42,012 nucleotides of DNA, taken from positions 1 through 42,012 of the forward strand of contig NZ_LGHK01000191.1 of the NCBI RefSeq assembly GCF_001908235.1. The letters are read 5' to 3'. Below the pieces are notes generated by a model that saw only the letters and a list, made by a program, of their open reading frames with translations, ran no database searches and had not been told where the DNA came from. Both the position numbers and the translations under genes were made by a program. Origin of the DNA: Bradyrhizobium sp. NAS96.2. Its GTDB lineage: Bacteria > Pseudomonadota > Alphaproteobacteria > Rhizobiales > Xanthobacteraceae. Positions 1-8,448 of this stretch are shown here, in pieces; the stretch's first letter is position 1, and the number at the start of each line of letters is the position of its first letter.

Positions 1-83
1 CGCCAGCGGCCTGTCGCGGCCGCTAACCGCGACAGGCCATTCCTCTCGGAATATGCCGACGATAGCCGATCGCGCTATTACAA

Positions 84-162
84 GGATGGGTGGAGCGAAG
101 CGATACCCATCGATCTTCTTCTGTACGGTGAGATGATGGGTATCGCTGCGCTCCACCCATCC
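84..162. repeat. Long inverted repeat (dispersed palindrome)
   Basis: Two arms of about 27 bases (84-110 and 135-162) are inverted copies with a single mismatch and enclose a 24-base spacer. The arm reads as the motif GGGTATCGCTGCGCTCCACC, which I associate with a repeat scattered through Bradyrhizobium genomes. It lies beyond the rpoH terminator and carries no gene. Confidence 0.8.
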
Positions 163-172
163 TACAGGCAAC

Positions 173-200
173 AAAAAAAAGCCGGCGTTGCCGCCGGCTT
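173..200 (-). terminator. Rho-independent terminator of rpoH
   Basis: Read on the minus strand, a perfect 7-bp stem GCCGGCG/CGCCGGC closes a GCAA tetraloop and is followed by eight T. It lies about 30 bases past the rpoH stop codon. Confidence 0.9.
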
Positions 201-230
201 TCATCTCTCGTTGGCTCGTTCGCCGCGCGG

Positions 231-1127
231 TTAGTGCGCGGCTTCGAGGGCTGCTTCCTGACGGGCGATCGTGCCCTTGACGGCCGACTGCACCTTCTCG
301 AACGCGCGGACCTCGATCTGCCGCACGCGCTCGCGCGACACGCCGAACTCGGCGGCGAGGTCTTCCAGCGTCATCGGCTCATCGGCCAGGCGACGCGCCT
401 CGAAGATGCGGCGTTCGCGCGGGTTGAGCACGCCGATCGCGCCGTTGAGGGCCTGGCGGCGATGATCGAACTCCTCGCTCTCGGCCATCAAGGCTTCGGC
501 GTTGGGCGAGTTGTCGACCAGCCAGTCCTGCCATTCGCCGGCTTCGCCGTCGTCGCGGATCGGGGCGTTGAGCGACGCGTCACCGCCGAGGCGGCGGTTC
601 ATGTCGACCACGTCCTGATCGGTCACGCCGAGGCGCTTGGCAATCAGCTTCACCTGGTCGGGGTGGAGATCACCCTCTTCCAGCGCGGAGATCTTGCTCT
701 TCGCCTTGCGCAGGTTGAAGAACAGCTTCTTCTGGTTCGCGGTGGTGCCCATCTTCACGAGCGACCAGGAACGCAGGATGTACTCTTGTATTGACGCCTT
801 GATCCACCACATGGCGTAAGTGGCGAGACGGAAGCCCTTCTCGGGCTCGAATCGCTTCACCGCCTGCATCAGGCCGACATTGCCTTCCGAGACGACCTCG
901 GAGATCGGCAAGCCGTAGCCGCGATAGCCCATGGCGATCTTGGCCACGAGCCTGAGGTGGCTGGTGACGAGCTTATGCGCCGCGTCGCGATCGTCATGCT
1001 CGCGCCAACGCTTGGCGAGCATGTACTCCTGCTGGGGTTCCAGCATGGGGAACTTGCGGATCTCGGCGAGGTAACGTGAAAGGCCGGATTCTCCATTGAG
1101 AACCGGCAGCGTAGCTGTACGGGCCAT
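231..1127 (-). CDS. rpoH: RNA polymerase sigma factor RpoH (sigma-32)
   Basis: Heat-shock sigma factor that directs RNA polymerase to chaperone and protease promoters. The 298-residue product has region 2 (VTSHLRLVAKIA, then the AMWWIKASIQEYI stretch of 2.4), the RpoH box QKKLFFNLR that sets sigma-32 family members apart, and a region 4 helix-turn-helix (FGVSRERVRQIE) close to the C-terminus. The start was put at the ATG preceded by GGAGGG at 8 bases, giving MARTATLPVL. A longer frame continues upstream to 1202 but lacks family similarity. A terminator follows the gene. Alphaproteobacteria often carry several rpoH paralogues, and which one this is cannot be told here. The two Hsp20 genes near 35-36 kb are plausible targets of such a factor. 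Confidence 0.95.
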   Translation of the reverse strand: MARTATLPVLNGESGLSRYLAEIRKFPMLEPQQEYMLAKRWREHDDRDAAHKLVTSHLRLVAKIAMGYRGYGLPISEVVSEGNVGLMQAVKRFEPEKGFRLATYAMWWIKASIQEYILRSWSLVKMGTTANQKKLFFNLRKAKSKISALEEGDLHPDQVKLIAKRLGVTDQDVVDMNRRLGGDASLNAPIRDDGEAGEWQDWLVDNSPNAEALMAESEEFDHRRQALNGAIGVLNPRERRIFEARRLADEPMTLEDLAAEFGVSRERVRQIEVRAFEKVQSAVKGTIARQEAALEAAH

Positions 1128-1343
1128 TCGAGCGCCCTCCAGTGGTTCAGACCCCCGATAGCGGCGGGCCCGGCAGGTGGCCGCTGGGTTAAAGCCGGCC
1201 ATGCTGCGATGTTCCGCGCTGGATATTCAGCGCAGGTGCAACATACACCAAACTGTCCGTGATAGGGAAGGATTGCTGACGTCACGTCCCCGTGTGGCAG
1301 GTATAACCTGTTGTCATAACGTGGCTTTTCCGGAAGGGGTGCG

Positions 1344-2375
1344 TCATACCGCCGCTGCCAGCGCCCGTTCCAGGAGAAGCAAATCCTCCGGCAGGGGCGA
1401 CTCCCAGCGTAAAAGTTCCCCGGTGCGGGGGTGCTCCAAAGCCAGCAGATAGGCGTGCAGCGCCTGCCGGTCGAGCGCGGTAAGTGCGTGCTTACCTTCC
1501 GCGCCGAGCTGTCCGGCCTTGGTCTTGAAGTGGGCGCCGTAAACGCTGTCACCCATCAGGGGATGGCCGAGATGGGCGAGGTGGACCCGGATCTGATGGG
1601 TGCGCCCGGTCTCGAGCCGGCAGGCGAGCAGCGAGGCGACCGGCTTGCCGTCGCGGCCGGCAAAGCTCGAGAGCACCTCGAAATGGGTGATCGCCTCGCG
1701 GCCGCCTTGGCGCACGGCCATCTTCTCGCGGGCATGCGGGTGGCGGTCGATCGGCGCATCGATCGTGCCGTGCGGCCGGTTCGGCACGCCCCAGGCGAAC
1801 GCCATGTAGCCGCGCTCCATCGGGCCGGTGCGGCCGTGGTCGGCGAACTGCGCCGTCAGCGACTGGTGGGCGTGGTCGTTCTTGGCCACCACCATCAGCC
1901 CGGTGGTGTCCTTGTCGAGCCGGTGCACGATACCCGGCCGCTTGACCCCGCCGATGCCGGACAGGCTGGTGCCGCAATGGGCGATCAGTGCGTTGACCAG
2001 CGTTCCCGTGGCGTGGCCGGCCGCGGGATGCACGACGAGGCCCCTCGGCTTGTCGATGACGATGATATCGTCGTCCTCGAACACGATATCGAGGGCGATG
2101 TCCTCGCCCTTCGGCTCCGCGGGGGCGGCCTCGGGCACGTCGATTATGATCGTATCGCCGCTAGCGACATGATAAGCGGGGTCGCGGACGACGGCGTCCT
2201 TGACGGTCACGGAACCCGCGAGGATCAGCGCCTTCAGCCGGGACCGTGACAGCTCCGGAGTGCGCTGTGCGAGCACGCGGTCAAGCCGGGCCGAGCCCTC
2301 ATCGCCAGCGACGATGACCTCCAGCTTCCGACCGCCATTCGAAGAGACCTGCTGCGAAGTAACTTGCAAAGACAT
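1344..2375 (-). CDS. rluD: RluA/RluD-family pseudouridine synthase
   Basis: Converts uridines in 23S rRNA to pseudouridine. The 343-residue protein has an N-terminal S4 RNA-binding domain (about residues 20-85, with LDRVLAQRTPELSRSRLKAL). The catalytic domain carries the signature HRLDKDTTGLMVVAK, whose Asp is the catalytic residue, and a later RTHQIRVHLAHLGHPLMGD block. The start is the ATG after AAGG. A frame extending to 2483 overlaps the divergent neighbour and was rejected. It lies upstream of rpoH in the same direction with 216 bases between, the gene order seen in many alphaproteobacteria. RluD is the best symbol by length and S4 domain, but the exact target uridines are not visible. 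Confidence 0.9.
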   Translation of the reverse strand: MSLQVTSQQVSSNGGRKLEVIVAGDEGSARLDRVLAQRTPELSRSRLKALILAGSVTVKDAVVRDPAYHVASGDTIIIDVPEAAPAEPKGEDIALDIVFEDDDIIVIDKPRGLVVHPAAGHATGTLVNALIAHCGTSLSGIGGVKRPGIVHRLDKDTTGLMVVAKNDHAHQSLTAQFADHGRTGPMERGYMAFAWGVPNRPHGTIDAPIDRHPHAREKMAVRQGGREAITHFEVLSSFAGRDGKPVASLLACRLETGRTHQIRVHLAHLGHPLMGDSVYGAHFKTKAGQLGAEGKHALTALDRQALHAYLLALEHPRTGELLRWESPLPEDLLLLERALAAAV

Positions 2376-2386
2376 AGAGCCTTGTG

Positions 2387-2722
2387 ATGACCGACACCGC
2401 TGTGACCGAACCGACCCCCGACCAGGCCGCGCTGATCGCGCGGGTGCGGCGCATGATGCTGATCGCGGGCCTGACCTCGGCACTGGCCGTGGCCGTCGTG
2501 TTGATCGCCATCGGCTACCGCCTTTATCGCAGCGAGGGAAGCCCCGTTTCGGTGTCCGACGTCACTGCTGCGCTGCCGAAGGGCGCCCGCATCGTCGCAA
2601 CCGGCGTCGCCGGCGAGCGGCTGGTGCTCACGCTCGATATAGGCGGTGCAACAGAGATCCGCACATTTGATGCAAAGACGCTGAAACCTGTCGGCAGGCT
2701 GAGCTTCGTCAACGAGCCCTGA
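2387..2722 (+). CDS. Small single-helix membrane protein (DUF6476-like)
   Basis: A 111-residue protein with a cytoplasmic N-terminus of about 25 residues, one hydrophobic helix (MLIAGLTSALAVAVVLIAI), and a C-terminal domain of about 65 residues outside the membrane. It sits divergently next to rluD, where many Rhizobiales carry a protein of this size. I take it to be the DUF6476 family, but from memory only. The start may be the ATG at 2387 or the GTG at 2384. Only about 11 bases separate it from the rluD start codon, so the promoter of each gene must lie inside the other's coding region or the transcripts are nearly leaderless. Function unknown. Confidence 0.7.
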   Translation: MTDTAVTEPTPDQAALIARVRRMMLIAGLTSALAVAVVLIAIGYRLYRSEGSPVSVSDVTAALPKGARIVATGVAGERLVLTLDIGGATEIRTFDAKTLKPVGRLSFVNEP

Positions 2723-2848
2723 CCTTCGCAATCGCGAAGCCGCACACGAGATCAACCAAAAGCTGCAGCGTATCTTTTGCGCATGCGTTCGCGCATCGAG
2801 AAGGTGTGCCGCCATCTTTTCGGCCGAGTTGCACGTTCAGCTTGCGCC

Positions 2849-3496
2849 ATGTCGCAACCCAACCCCAACGCTTCCTTCGAGCAATGCGGTGAATCCGATG
2901 CAGTGGGGTCGTGCATCGATCCGACGCGCCGCGCGGTGTTGACCGCGCTCGCGGGCTGCGCCTGTCTCGCTGCGATCGAGCCCGCAGCCGCCGACGATGA
3001 AGATCAGCCCGGCGCCAGTGAGCGGCCGCAAAAAGCCGATGTGCTTGTGCGCGCCGAAGGCGACAAGGCCGGCCAGGTCATCAAGTCGGATGATCTGACC
3101 TTGGGCGGACCGCCCATTCGCGCCTGGCCGCAGGACCCGAAGACCTCGGTCGTCCGCAAGGGCTCGCGGCTCAACGAGGTCGTGCTCGTCAAGCTCGATC
3201 CCAACGAGCTCGACGATGCGACGCGCGCCCGCGCGCCTGACGGCATCGTCTGCTACTCCGTCATCTGCTCGCACGCCGGATGTCCGATCACCGCCTGGGT
3301 GAGGGAAGAGCAGGGCGACAAAAAAGTTTTGAAATGTCTCTGTCACAACTCCGAATACGATCCGCGGCAGAATGCGCAGGTCGTGTTCGGGCCGGCGCCA
3401 CGTCGCCTCGCGGCATTGCCGCTGACGGTGGCCGACGGCGCGATCACGGTCGCAGCGCCATTCGTCGGGAAGGTGGGTGCTCAGCAGGGAGGATGA
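2849..3496 (+). CDS. Tat-exported Rieske [2Fe-2S] protein
   Basis: Predicted periplasmic electron carrier. The two cluster-binding motifs are CSHAGC and CLCHNSEYD. They include the extra cysteines for the disulfide and the Ser and Tyr known from cytochrome bc1-type Rieske proteins to raise the redox potential. PAPRRLAALPL follows, as in that family. The N-terminal part has TRRAVLTALAGCACLAA, which fits a twin-arginine signal or anchor. The start is uncertain: the ATG at 2849 gives 215 residues with a 26-residue n-region, and the frame stays open to 2777. No cytochrome b or c1 gene is adjacent. Seventy-one bases downstream in the same direction lies a PQQ dehydrogenase, so this protein may accept its electrons (inference). 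Confidence 0.82.
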   Translation: MSQPNPNASFEQCGESDAVGSCIDPTRRAVLTALAGCACLAAIEPAAADDEDQPGASERPQKADVLVRAEGDKAGQVIKSDDLTLGGPPIRAWPQDPKTSVVRKGSRLNEVVLVKLDPNELDDATRARAPDGIVCYSVICSHAGCPITAWVREEQGDKKVLKCLCHNSEYDPRQNAQVVFGPAPRRLAALPLTVADGAITVAAPFVGKVGAQQGG

Positions 3497-3567
3497 GGCC
3501 CCACCGGGAGTTCTGCATGATCTAAATAAAACTGAAAAAATAGAACAGAGCAGGGAGGTAGCATCTC

Positions 3568-5298
3568 ATGACAAGCAAGCAGTGGTTACTGTCGAGTTGT
3601 GTCGCATTCACGTGCCTGATTTCGACTTACGCCGTCGCGGGGCCGATCGAAAACTACAGTCCGGTGACGTCTCAGCGTCTCGAAAATCCCGAACCCGGCA
3701 ACTGGATGCTCTATCGCCGGACCTATGACGGACAGGGCTTCAGTCCGCTCAACCAGATCAACACATCCAACGTCAAAGACTTGAAGCCGGCCTGGACCTT
3801 CTCGACCGGCGTGATCGAAGGCCATGAGGCGCCGCCGATCGTCAACAACGGCGTGATGTTCGTCGCGACCCCGATGGGGCAGGTGATCGCGCTCAACGCC
3901 AAGACCGGCGAGGAGTACTGGCGCTACAAGCGGCAGCTTCCCGACGATCTGTTCCAGTTGCATCCGACCAGCCGCGGCGTCGGCCTGTGGGAGGACAAGC
4001 TCTATCTCGCCACCACGGACGACCACGTCGTCGCGCTCGACGCCAAGACCGGCAAAGTGGTCTGGGACACCAAGGTCCAGGACTACAAGAAGGGTCAGTA
4101 CATGACGCTGATGCCGCTCACCGTCGACGGCAAGGTGATCGTCGGCGGCTCCGGTGGTGAGTTCGGCGTGCGCGGTTATGTTGCCGCGTTCGACGCGAAT
4201 AGCGGCAAGGAGCTGTGGCGCACCTTCACCATCCCCGGCGAGGGCGAGCCCGGTCACGAGACCTGGAGCGGCGACGACTGGAAGTCGGGCGGCGGATCGG
4301 CCTGGATGACCGGCACCTACGACAAGGACACCAAGACGGTCTATTGGGGCGTCGGCAACGCCGCGCCATGGCCCGGCTCGATGCATGCCGGCGACAACCT
4401 CTACACCAGCTCGGTGCTCGCGCTCGATCCCGACACCGGCAAGATCAAGACCCACTTCCAGTATCACCAGAACGATTCCTGGGACTGGGACGAGGTCGAT
4501 GCGCCGATGCTGATCGACATGCAGCGCGACGGACGGTCGTTCAAGAGCCTAGTCCATCCCGGACGCGACGCGATCTTCTGGGTGCTGGAGCGCAAGCCGG
4601 ACAAGATCAACTATGTCGCCGGCTGGCCGTTCGTGAAGACCAATGTCTGGAAGGGCATCGAGGCGGAGACCGGCCGGCCGATCGTCGATCCCGAGCACAA
4701 GCCGGTGCTCGGCAAGCGGGTCGAGTTCTGCCCGTCACTGTGGGGCGGCAAGGACTGGCCGTCGGCGGCCTATAGCCCGAACACCAAGCTCGTCTATGTG
4801 CCCGCCAACGAAAACTTCTGCGGCGGTTTCACCGGCGAGAAGCAGCCCTTGGTTCCCGGCCAGCTCTGGCTCGGCACCAAGCCGGAGGACATCGGGTTGA
4901 TCCCCGCGCCGAATGCCGATCATTTCGGCGAGTTGCAGGCGTGGGATCCGGCCACCGGCAAGAAGGTCTGGCAGCACGACTACAAGACGTCGCAGCTGTT
5001 CGGTGCCGTGACGGCAACCGCAGGCGATCTCGTTCTCGCCGGCGGCACCAACGACCGCGCCTTCCGCATCTTCAACGCCAAGACCGGCGAGCTGTTGTGG
5101 GAGCAGAAGACCAACTCCGGCATCATGGCGATGCCGATGTCCTATGAGGTCGATGGAACGCAGTACATCGCGGTCCAGTCGGGTTGGGGCGTCGACGCGC
5201 AGCGCATCCAGGACGCGCTGGCCGGCAAGGTCAAGGGCTTCGAGAACAACGTCCCGCAAGGCGGCGTGATCTGGGTGTTCGCGCTCGACAAGAAGTAA
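3568..5298 (+). CDS. PQQ-dependent alcohol dehydrogenase, lanthanide-type active site
   Basis: Periplasmic quinoprotein oxidising an alcohol with pyrroloquinoline quinone. The 576-residue protein has a Sec signal peptide (cut after ISTYAVA) and an eight-bladed propeller with repeated AKTGKVVWDTKV-type tryptophan motifs. Metal and PQQ residues of the family are present: Glu in GGEFGVRGY (about 196), Asn in GVGNAAPWPG (264) and the catalytic Asp306 in WDWDEVDAP. Asp308, two residues later, is the extra ligand that marks lanthanide-dependent enzymes such as XoxF, where calcium enzymes have Ala. Unusually, the adjacent-cysteine pair near residue 130 is missing, and QLHPTSRG stands in its place. 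A strong ribosome site (AGGGAGG) precedes the ATG. No cytochrome c or pqq genes are nearby. The substrate cannot be read from the sequence. Confidence 0.88.
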   Translation: MTSKQWLLSSCVAFTCLISTYAVAGPIENYSPVTSQRLENPEPGNWMLYRRTYDGQGFSPLNQINTSNVKDLKPAWTFSTGVIEGHEAPPIVNNGVMFVATPMGQVIALNAKTGEEYWRYKRQLPDDLFQLHPTSRGVGLWEDKLYLATTDDHVVALDAKTGKVVWDTKVQDYKKGQYMTLMPLTVDGKVIVGGSGGEFGVRGYVAAFDANSGKELWRTFTIPGEGEPGHETWSGDDWKSGGGSAWMTGTYDKDTKTVYWGVGNAAPWPGSMHAGDNLYTSSVLALDPDTGKIKTHFQYHQNDSWDWDEVDAPMLIDMQRDGRSFKSLVHPGRDAIFWVLERKPDKINYVAGWPFVKTNVWKGIEAETGRPIVDPEHKPVLGKRVEFCPSLWGGKDWPSAAYSPNTKLVYVPANENFCGGFTGEKQPLVPGQLWLGTKPEDIGLIPAPNADHFGELQAWDPATGKKVWQHDYKTSQLFGAVTATAGDLVLAGGTNDRAFRIFNAKTGELLWEQKTNSGIMAMPMSYEVDGTQYIAVQSGWGVDAQRIQDALAGKVKGFENNVPQGGVIWVFALDKK

Positions 5299-5310
5299 GA
5301 GACACGACAT

Positions 5311-5345
5311 GAGCTTCGGTTCTGATTGAATCAGAGCCGAAGCTC
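5311..5345. repeat. Palindromic hairpin repeat
   Basis: Arms of 17 bases starting GAGCTTCGG pair almost perfectly (one G-U) around a tight loop. It starts 13 bases after the dehydrogenase stop codon. It may stabilise or end the transcript but has no T-tract. Confidence 0.8.
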
Positions 5346-5357
5346 CAGCCTTTGTTT

Positions 5358-5404
5358 GAGCATGATCTTTTCGGAAAACCGCTTCGCACTTTTCCGGATC
5401 AAGC
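5358..5404. repeat. Dispersed GAGCATGATCTTTTCGGAAA repeat
   Basis: The segment runs from GAGCATGATCTTTTCGGAAA to CTTTTCCGGATCAAGC, an imperfect inverted repeat. I recognise it as a very common intergenic element of Bradyrhizobium and Rhodopseudomonas. It is the second of three repeats stacked between convergent genes. Confidence 0.75.
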
Positions 5405-5523
5405 TTCACCGACAGGGGGCGATGCGATCGGGAAGCGGCGGTTGGGGAGACCGGCCGCTTCCCGGTCCGCTTTTGTGCAACCGCATGATGGATTGCGGTT
5501 CGCTTTAGCCGCGCATTCTATGC

Positions 5524-5650
5524 ACCTCTCCCGCTTGCGGGGGAGGTCGGATCGCATCGAAGATGCGAGCCGGGTGGGGGCTCTTTTTCCACGATGTGAC
5601 TCGCGGAGAGAGCCCCCCACCCTGGCCCTCCCCCGCAAGCGGGAGAGGGG
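5524..5650. repeat. Large compound palindromic repeat
   Basis: The outer arms CTCTCCCGCTTGCGGG and CCCGCAAGCGGGAGAG are inverted copies. An inner pair, GGGTGGGGGCTCT and AGAGCCCCCCACCC, nests within, giving a long cruciform of about 125 bases. It ends shortly before the iorB-like stop codon on the other strand and has no coding content. Confidence 0.8.
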
Positions 5651-5678
5651 ACGCAGCGTCCGCGCGGCTATTGCTCGC

Positions 5679-7994
5679 TCACGTCTCCAGCTGCTTGCCG
5701 ATCGGCAATGCGCGGATGCGCTTTCCGGTGGCGGCGAAGATCGCGTTGATCAGCGCCGGTGCGAACGGCGGGACGCCGGGTTCGCCGACGCCGCTGGGCG
5801 GCGTGTCCGCGCCGGGCGGCACGATGTAGACGTTGGTGATGCCAGGCGACTCGTCCATCCGGATTACCGGGAAGTCGTCGAAATTGCTCTGCTGGACCTT
5901 GCCGTCCTTGAAGCTGATCTCGCCGTATTTGGCCAGACTCAACCCCATGATCGCAGCGCCTTCGATCTGCGAGTTGATCCGCTCCGGATTGACGTAAGTG
6001 CCGCAATCAATCGCGGTGTCGACCCGCGGCACCGTGAACTTGCCCTTGTCGTCGACCGCCACCTCGACGATGGTCGCGATGTAGCTGACGAACGACCGAT
6101 GCACGGCGATGCCGAGACCGTGGCCTTTCGGCACCGTGCGGCCCCACTCGCCCTTTTCGGCGACCAGCTCGACCACCTTGCGCAGGCGCGCGGTGTCGAT
6201 CGGGTAGCTCTCATAGGGCTCGCCGTAGTTCCAGGGATCCTTCACCGAGGACAGGTTGACGATCCGGGGCGATCCGATCAGCTCCAGCAGCATATCCTTC
6301 TGGTCGCGATTGGTCGCATGCGCGATCTCCGCGGCCATGGATTGCACCGCGAAGGCGCGCGGGATGTTGGAGACCGAGCGGAACCAGCCGATCCGCGTCA
6401 TCGCGGCCGCTTCCGGATTCTCGCACTGCAGATTGGCGATCTCGAACGGGTTGTCGATCAAGCCCATGCCGAGCTCGAACGGCGCTTCGTGGTTGGCGCC
6501 GGCGGCGAAGGTCGAGGCGATGGTCGGCGCCACGCTGCGGTGCCGCCACGCAATCACTTTGCCGCTCTTGTCGAGGCCGGCCTCGATCCGTTCCACCGAG
6601 ACCGTGTGCAGGAAGTCGTGATGGACGTCGTCCTCACGGGTCCACTGCACCTTGACCGGCGCGCCGAGTTCCTTCGACAGCAATGCCGCCTCGAGCGCGA
6701 AGTCGCATTTCGACTTGCGGCCGAAGCCGCCGCCGAGCAGCGTCACGTTGATGGTGACATTGTCCTCGGGGATCCCGAGCGTCTTGGCGACGTCCTCGCG
6801 GGTGCCGCCGGGGCTCTGCACCGGCGCCCAGATCTCGGCCTTGTCGCCCGTCACATTGGCAACCGCGACCGGCGGCTCCATGCTGACATGGGCGAGATGC
6901 GGCAGATAGTATTCGCCGGTGATGACCTTGTCGGCGCTCTTCAGCGCGGCATCGACATCGCCTTCCTTGCGCACCACGAGGCCCGGCTTGCGCGCGGCCT
7001 CTTCGAGGGACGCACGATAGGCGACCGAGTCATATTTGGCATTGGCGCCGTCATCCCAGACGATCTTGAGCTGGTCGCGGCCCTTGATCGCGGCGCCGGT
7101 GTTGCGCGCGATCACGGCGACGCCGCCGAGCGGCTGGAATTTTGACGGCCACGGCCAGCCCTTGACCTCCATCACCTTCTCGACACCAGGCACCTTCATC
7201 GCCGCGCTGTCATCGAACGACTTGACCTTGCCGCCGGTGACCGGCGGGCGGGCGATAACCGCGTATTTCAGGCCGGGCAGGCGGATATCGGCGCCGTAAT
7301 GCGCCTTGCCGGTGGTGATGTCGTGCAAATCGACGATCGAGACCTGGCCCTTGCCGAGATAGCGGAAGTCTTTCGGGTCCTTCAGCTTGAGGCTGTCGAT
7401 TGCAGGCACCGGCTCTTTCGCCGCATCGGCCGCGAGATCGCCGAAGCCGGCCTTGCGCCCGCTCGCGCTGTGCACGACCTCGTGGTTCTGCGCCTTCACC
7501 TCGGTGACCGGCACGCCCCATTTCTTGGCGGCGGCGGCTTCCAGCATCGCGCGCGCCGAGGCGCCGATCTGGCGCATCGGGATCAGATAGTGCCGCGTGC
7601 TGCGCGAGCCGTCGGTGTCCTGGTTGCCGAACTTGACCTCGTCGCCATGCGCCTGCTGGACATGGACGCGCGACCAGTCGGCCTCCATCTCCTCGGCGAC
7701 GATCAGGGGCAGGCTGGTGCGGACGCCGGTGCCCATCTCGGAGCGATGCGCCAGGATGGTGACGACGCCGTCGGGCGCGATCGCGACGAACACGCGCGGA
7801 TCGACCACGACGCCGTGCGGCATCTTGCCGGCGCCGGTCTCATAGGCGAACGCCTGGCGCGTCATTACGGGCGCGGCGAGCACGAAAGAGCCGGCGATGC
7901 CGAGCCCCTTGAGGATGCTGCGGCGGGAAAGATTCTCGATCCTGGCGTGCTTCTCGAAGCCACGAAGCTTGTTCGGATTGGTGCGGATATTCAT
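5679..7994 (-). CDS. Molybdopterin-binding large subunit of an aldehyde oxidase/isoquinoline oxidoreductase (IorB-like)
   Basis: Catalytic subunit of a molybdenum hydroxylase of the xanthine oxidase family, which inserts a water-derived oxygen into an aldehyde or N-heterocycle. The 771-residue product begins with a twin-arginine signal (SRRSILKGLGIAGSF, cleavage after TRQAFA), so it is exported folded with its cofactors. The family motif GGGFGRKSKCDF is near residue 418. GEPGVPPFAP near the C-terminus holds the catalytic glutamate. The ATG lies one base after the stop codon of the small iron-sulfur subunit, so the pair is translationally coupled. The two-subunit layout without a FAD subunit is the IorAB type. 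Such enzymes usually pass electrons to a cytochrome c, but none is encoded here. Substrate unknown. Confidence 0.88.
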   Translation of the reverse strand: MNIRTNPNKLRGFEKHARIENLSRRSILKGLGIAGSFVLAAPVMTRQAFAYETGAGKMPHGVVVDPRVFVAIAPDGVVTILAHRSEMGTGVRTSLPLIVAEEMEADWSRVHVQQAHGDEVKFGNQDTDGSRSTRHYLIPMRQIGASARAMLEAAAAKKWGVPVTEVKAQNHEVVHSASGRKAGFGDLAADAAKEPVPAIDSLKLKDPKDFRYLGKGQVSIVDLHDITTGKAHYGADIRLPGLKYAVIARPPVTGGKVKSFDDSAAMKVPGVEKVMEVKGWPWPSKFQPLGGVAVIARNTGAAIKGRDQLKIVWDDGANAKYDSVAYRASLEEAARKPGLVVRKEGDVDAALKSADKVITGEYYLPHLAHVSMEPPVAVANVTGDKAEIWAPVQSPGGTREDVAKTLGIPEDNVTINVTLLGGGFGRKSKCDFALEAALLSKELGAPVKVQWTREDDVHHDFLHTVSVERIEAGLDKSGKVIAWRHRSVAPTIASTFAAGANHEAPFELGMGLIDNPFEIANLQCENPEAAAMTRIGWFRSVSNIPRAFAVQSMAAEIAHATNRDQKDMLLELIGSPRIVNLSSVKDPWNYGEPYESYPIDTARLRKVVELVAEKGEWGRTVPKGHGLGIAVHRSFVSYIATIVEVAVDDKGKFTVPRVDTAIDCGTYVNPERINSQIEGAAIMGLSLAKYGEISFKDGKVQQSNFDDFPVIRMDESPGITNVYIVPPGADTPPSGVGEPGVPPFAPALINAIFAATGKRIRALPIGKQLET

Positions 7995-7995
7995 G

Positions 7996-8448
7996 TCACA
8001 CCCCCGTCGATGCGAGATGCACGGCATTCTCGATCCGCTGGTAGCAGCCGCAGCGGCAGATATTGCCCGACATGGCTTCGCGGATCTGGTCGTGATTTGG
8101 CTTCGGGTTCTGGTCCAAAAGCGCCGCGGCCTGCATGATCTGGCCGGCCTGGCAATAGCCGCACTGCGGAACATTGACCTGGCGCCAGGCCTTCTGCACC
8201 GGATGGTCGCCGGTCGGATGCAGCCCCTCGATGGTGGTGACCTCGCGGCCGGCCGCGTCGGAGACCGAGGTGATGCAGGCGCGCACGGCCTCCTTGTCGA
8301 TGATCACGGTGCAGGCGCCGCACAGCGCCTGGCCGCAGCCGAACTTGGTGCCGGTGAGGCCGGCTTCGTCACGCAGATACCAGAGCAGCGAAAGATCCGG
8401 GTCGCCGTCCCAATTCTGTTCCTGGCCGTTGATTTTTAGTTTGATCAT
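7996..8448 (-). CDS. 2x[2Fe-2S] small subunit of the molybdenum hydroxylase (IorA-like)
   Basis: Electron-transfer subunit of 150 residues. The N-terminal plant-ferredoxin-like cluster is held by FGCGQALCGACTV plus an upstream Cys. The C-terminal helical domain binds the second cluster through CGYCQAGQIM and CRCGCYQRI. Length and motif order are standard for the family. It has no signal peptide and probably rides with the large subunit's Tat signal. It is first in a two-gene operon with a 1-base gap to the large subunit. No clear promoter was recognised in the upstream leader. Confidence 0.92.
   Translation of the reverse strand: MIKLKINGQEQNWDGDPDLSLLWYLRDEAGLTGTKFGCGQALCGACTVIIDKEAVRACITSVSDAAGREVTTIEGLHPTGDHPVQKAWRQVNVPQCGYCQAGQIMQAAALLDQNPKPNHDQIREAMSGNICRCGCYQRIENAVHLASTGV

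Noticed and set aside
5352..7145. 597-codon plus-strand open frame opposite the iorB-like gene
   Set aside because: It is the antisense shadow of a high-GC gene; it is rich in Arg/Ala/Asp with no motifs, whereas the minus strand has full molybdenum hydroxylase signatures.
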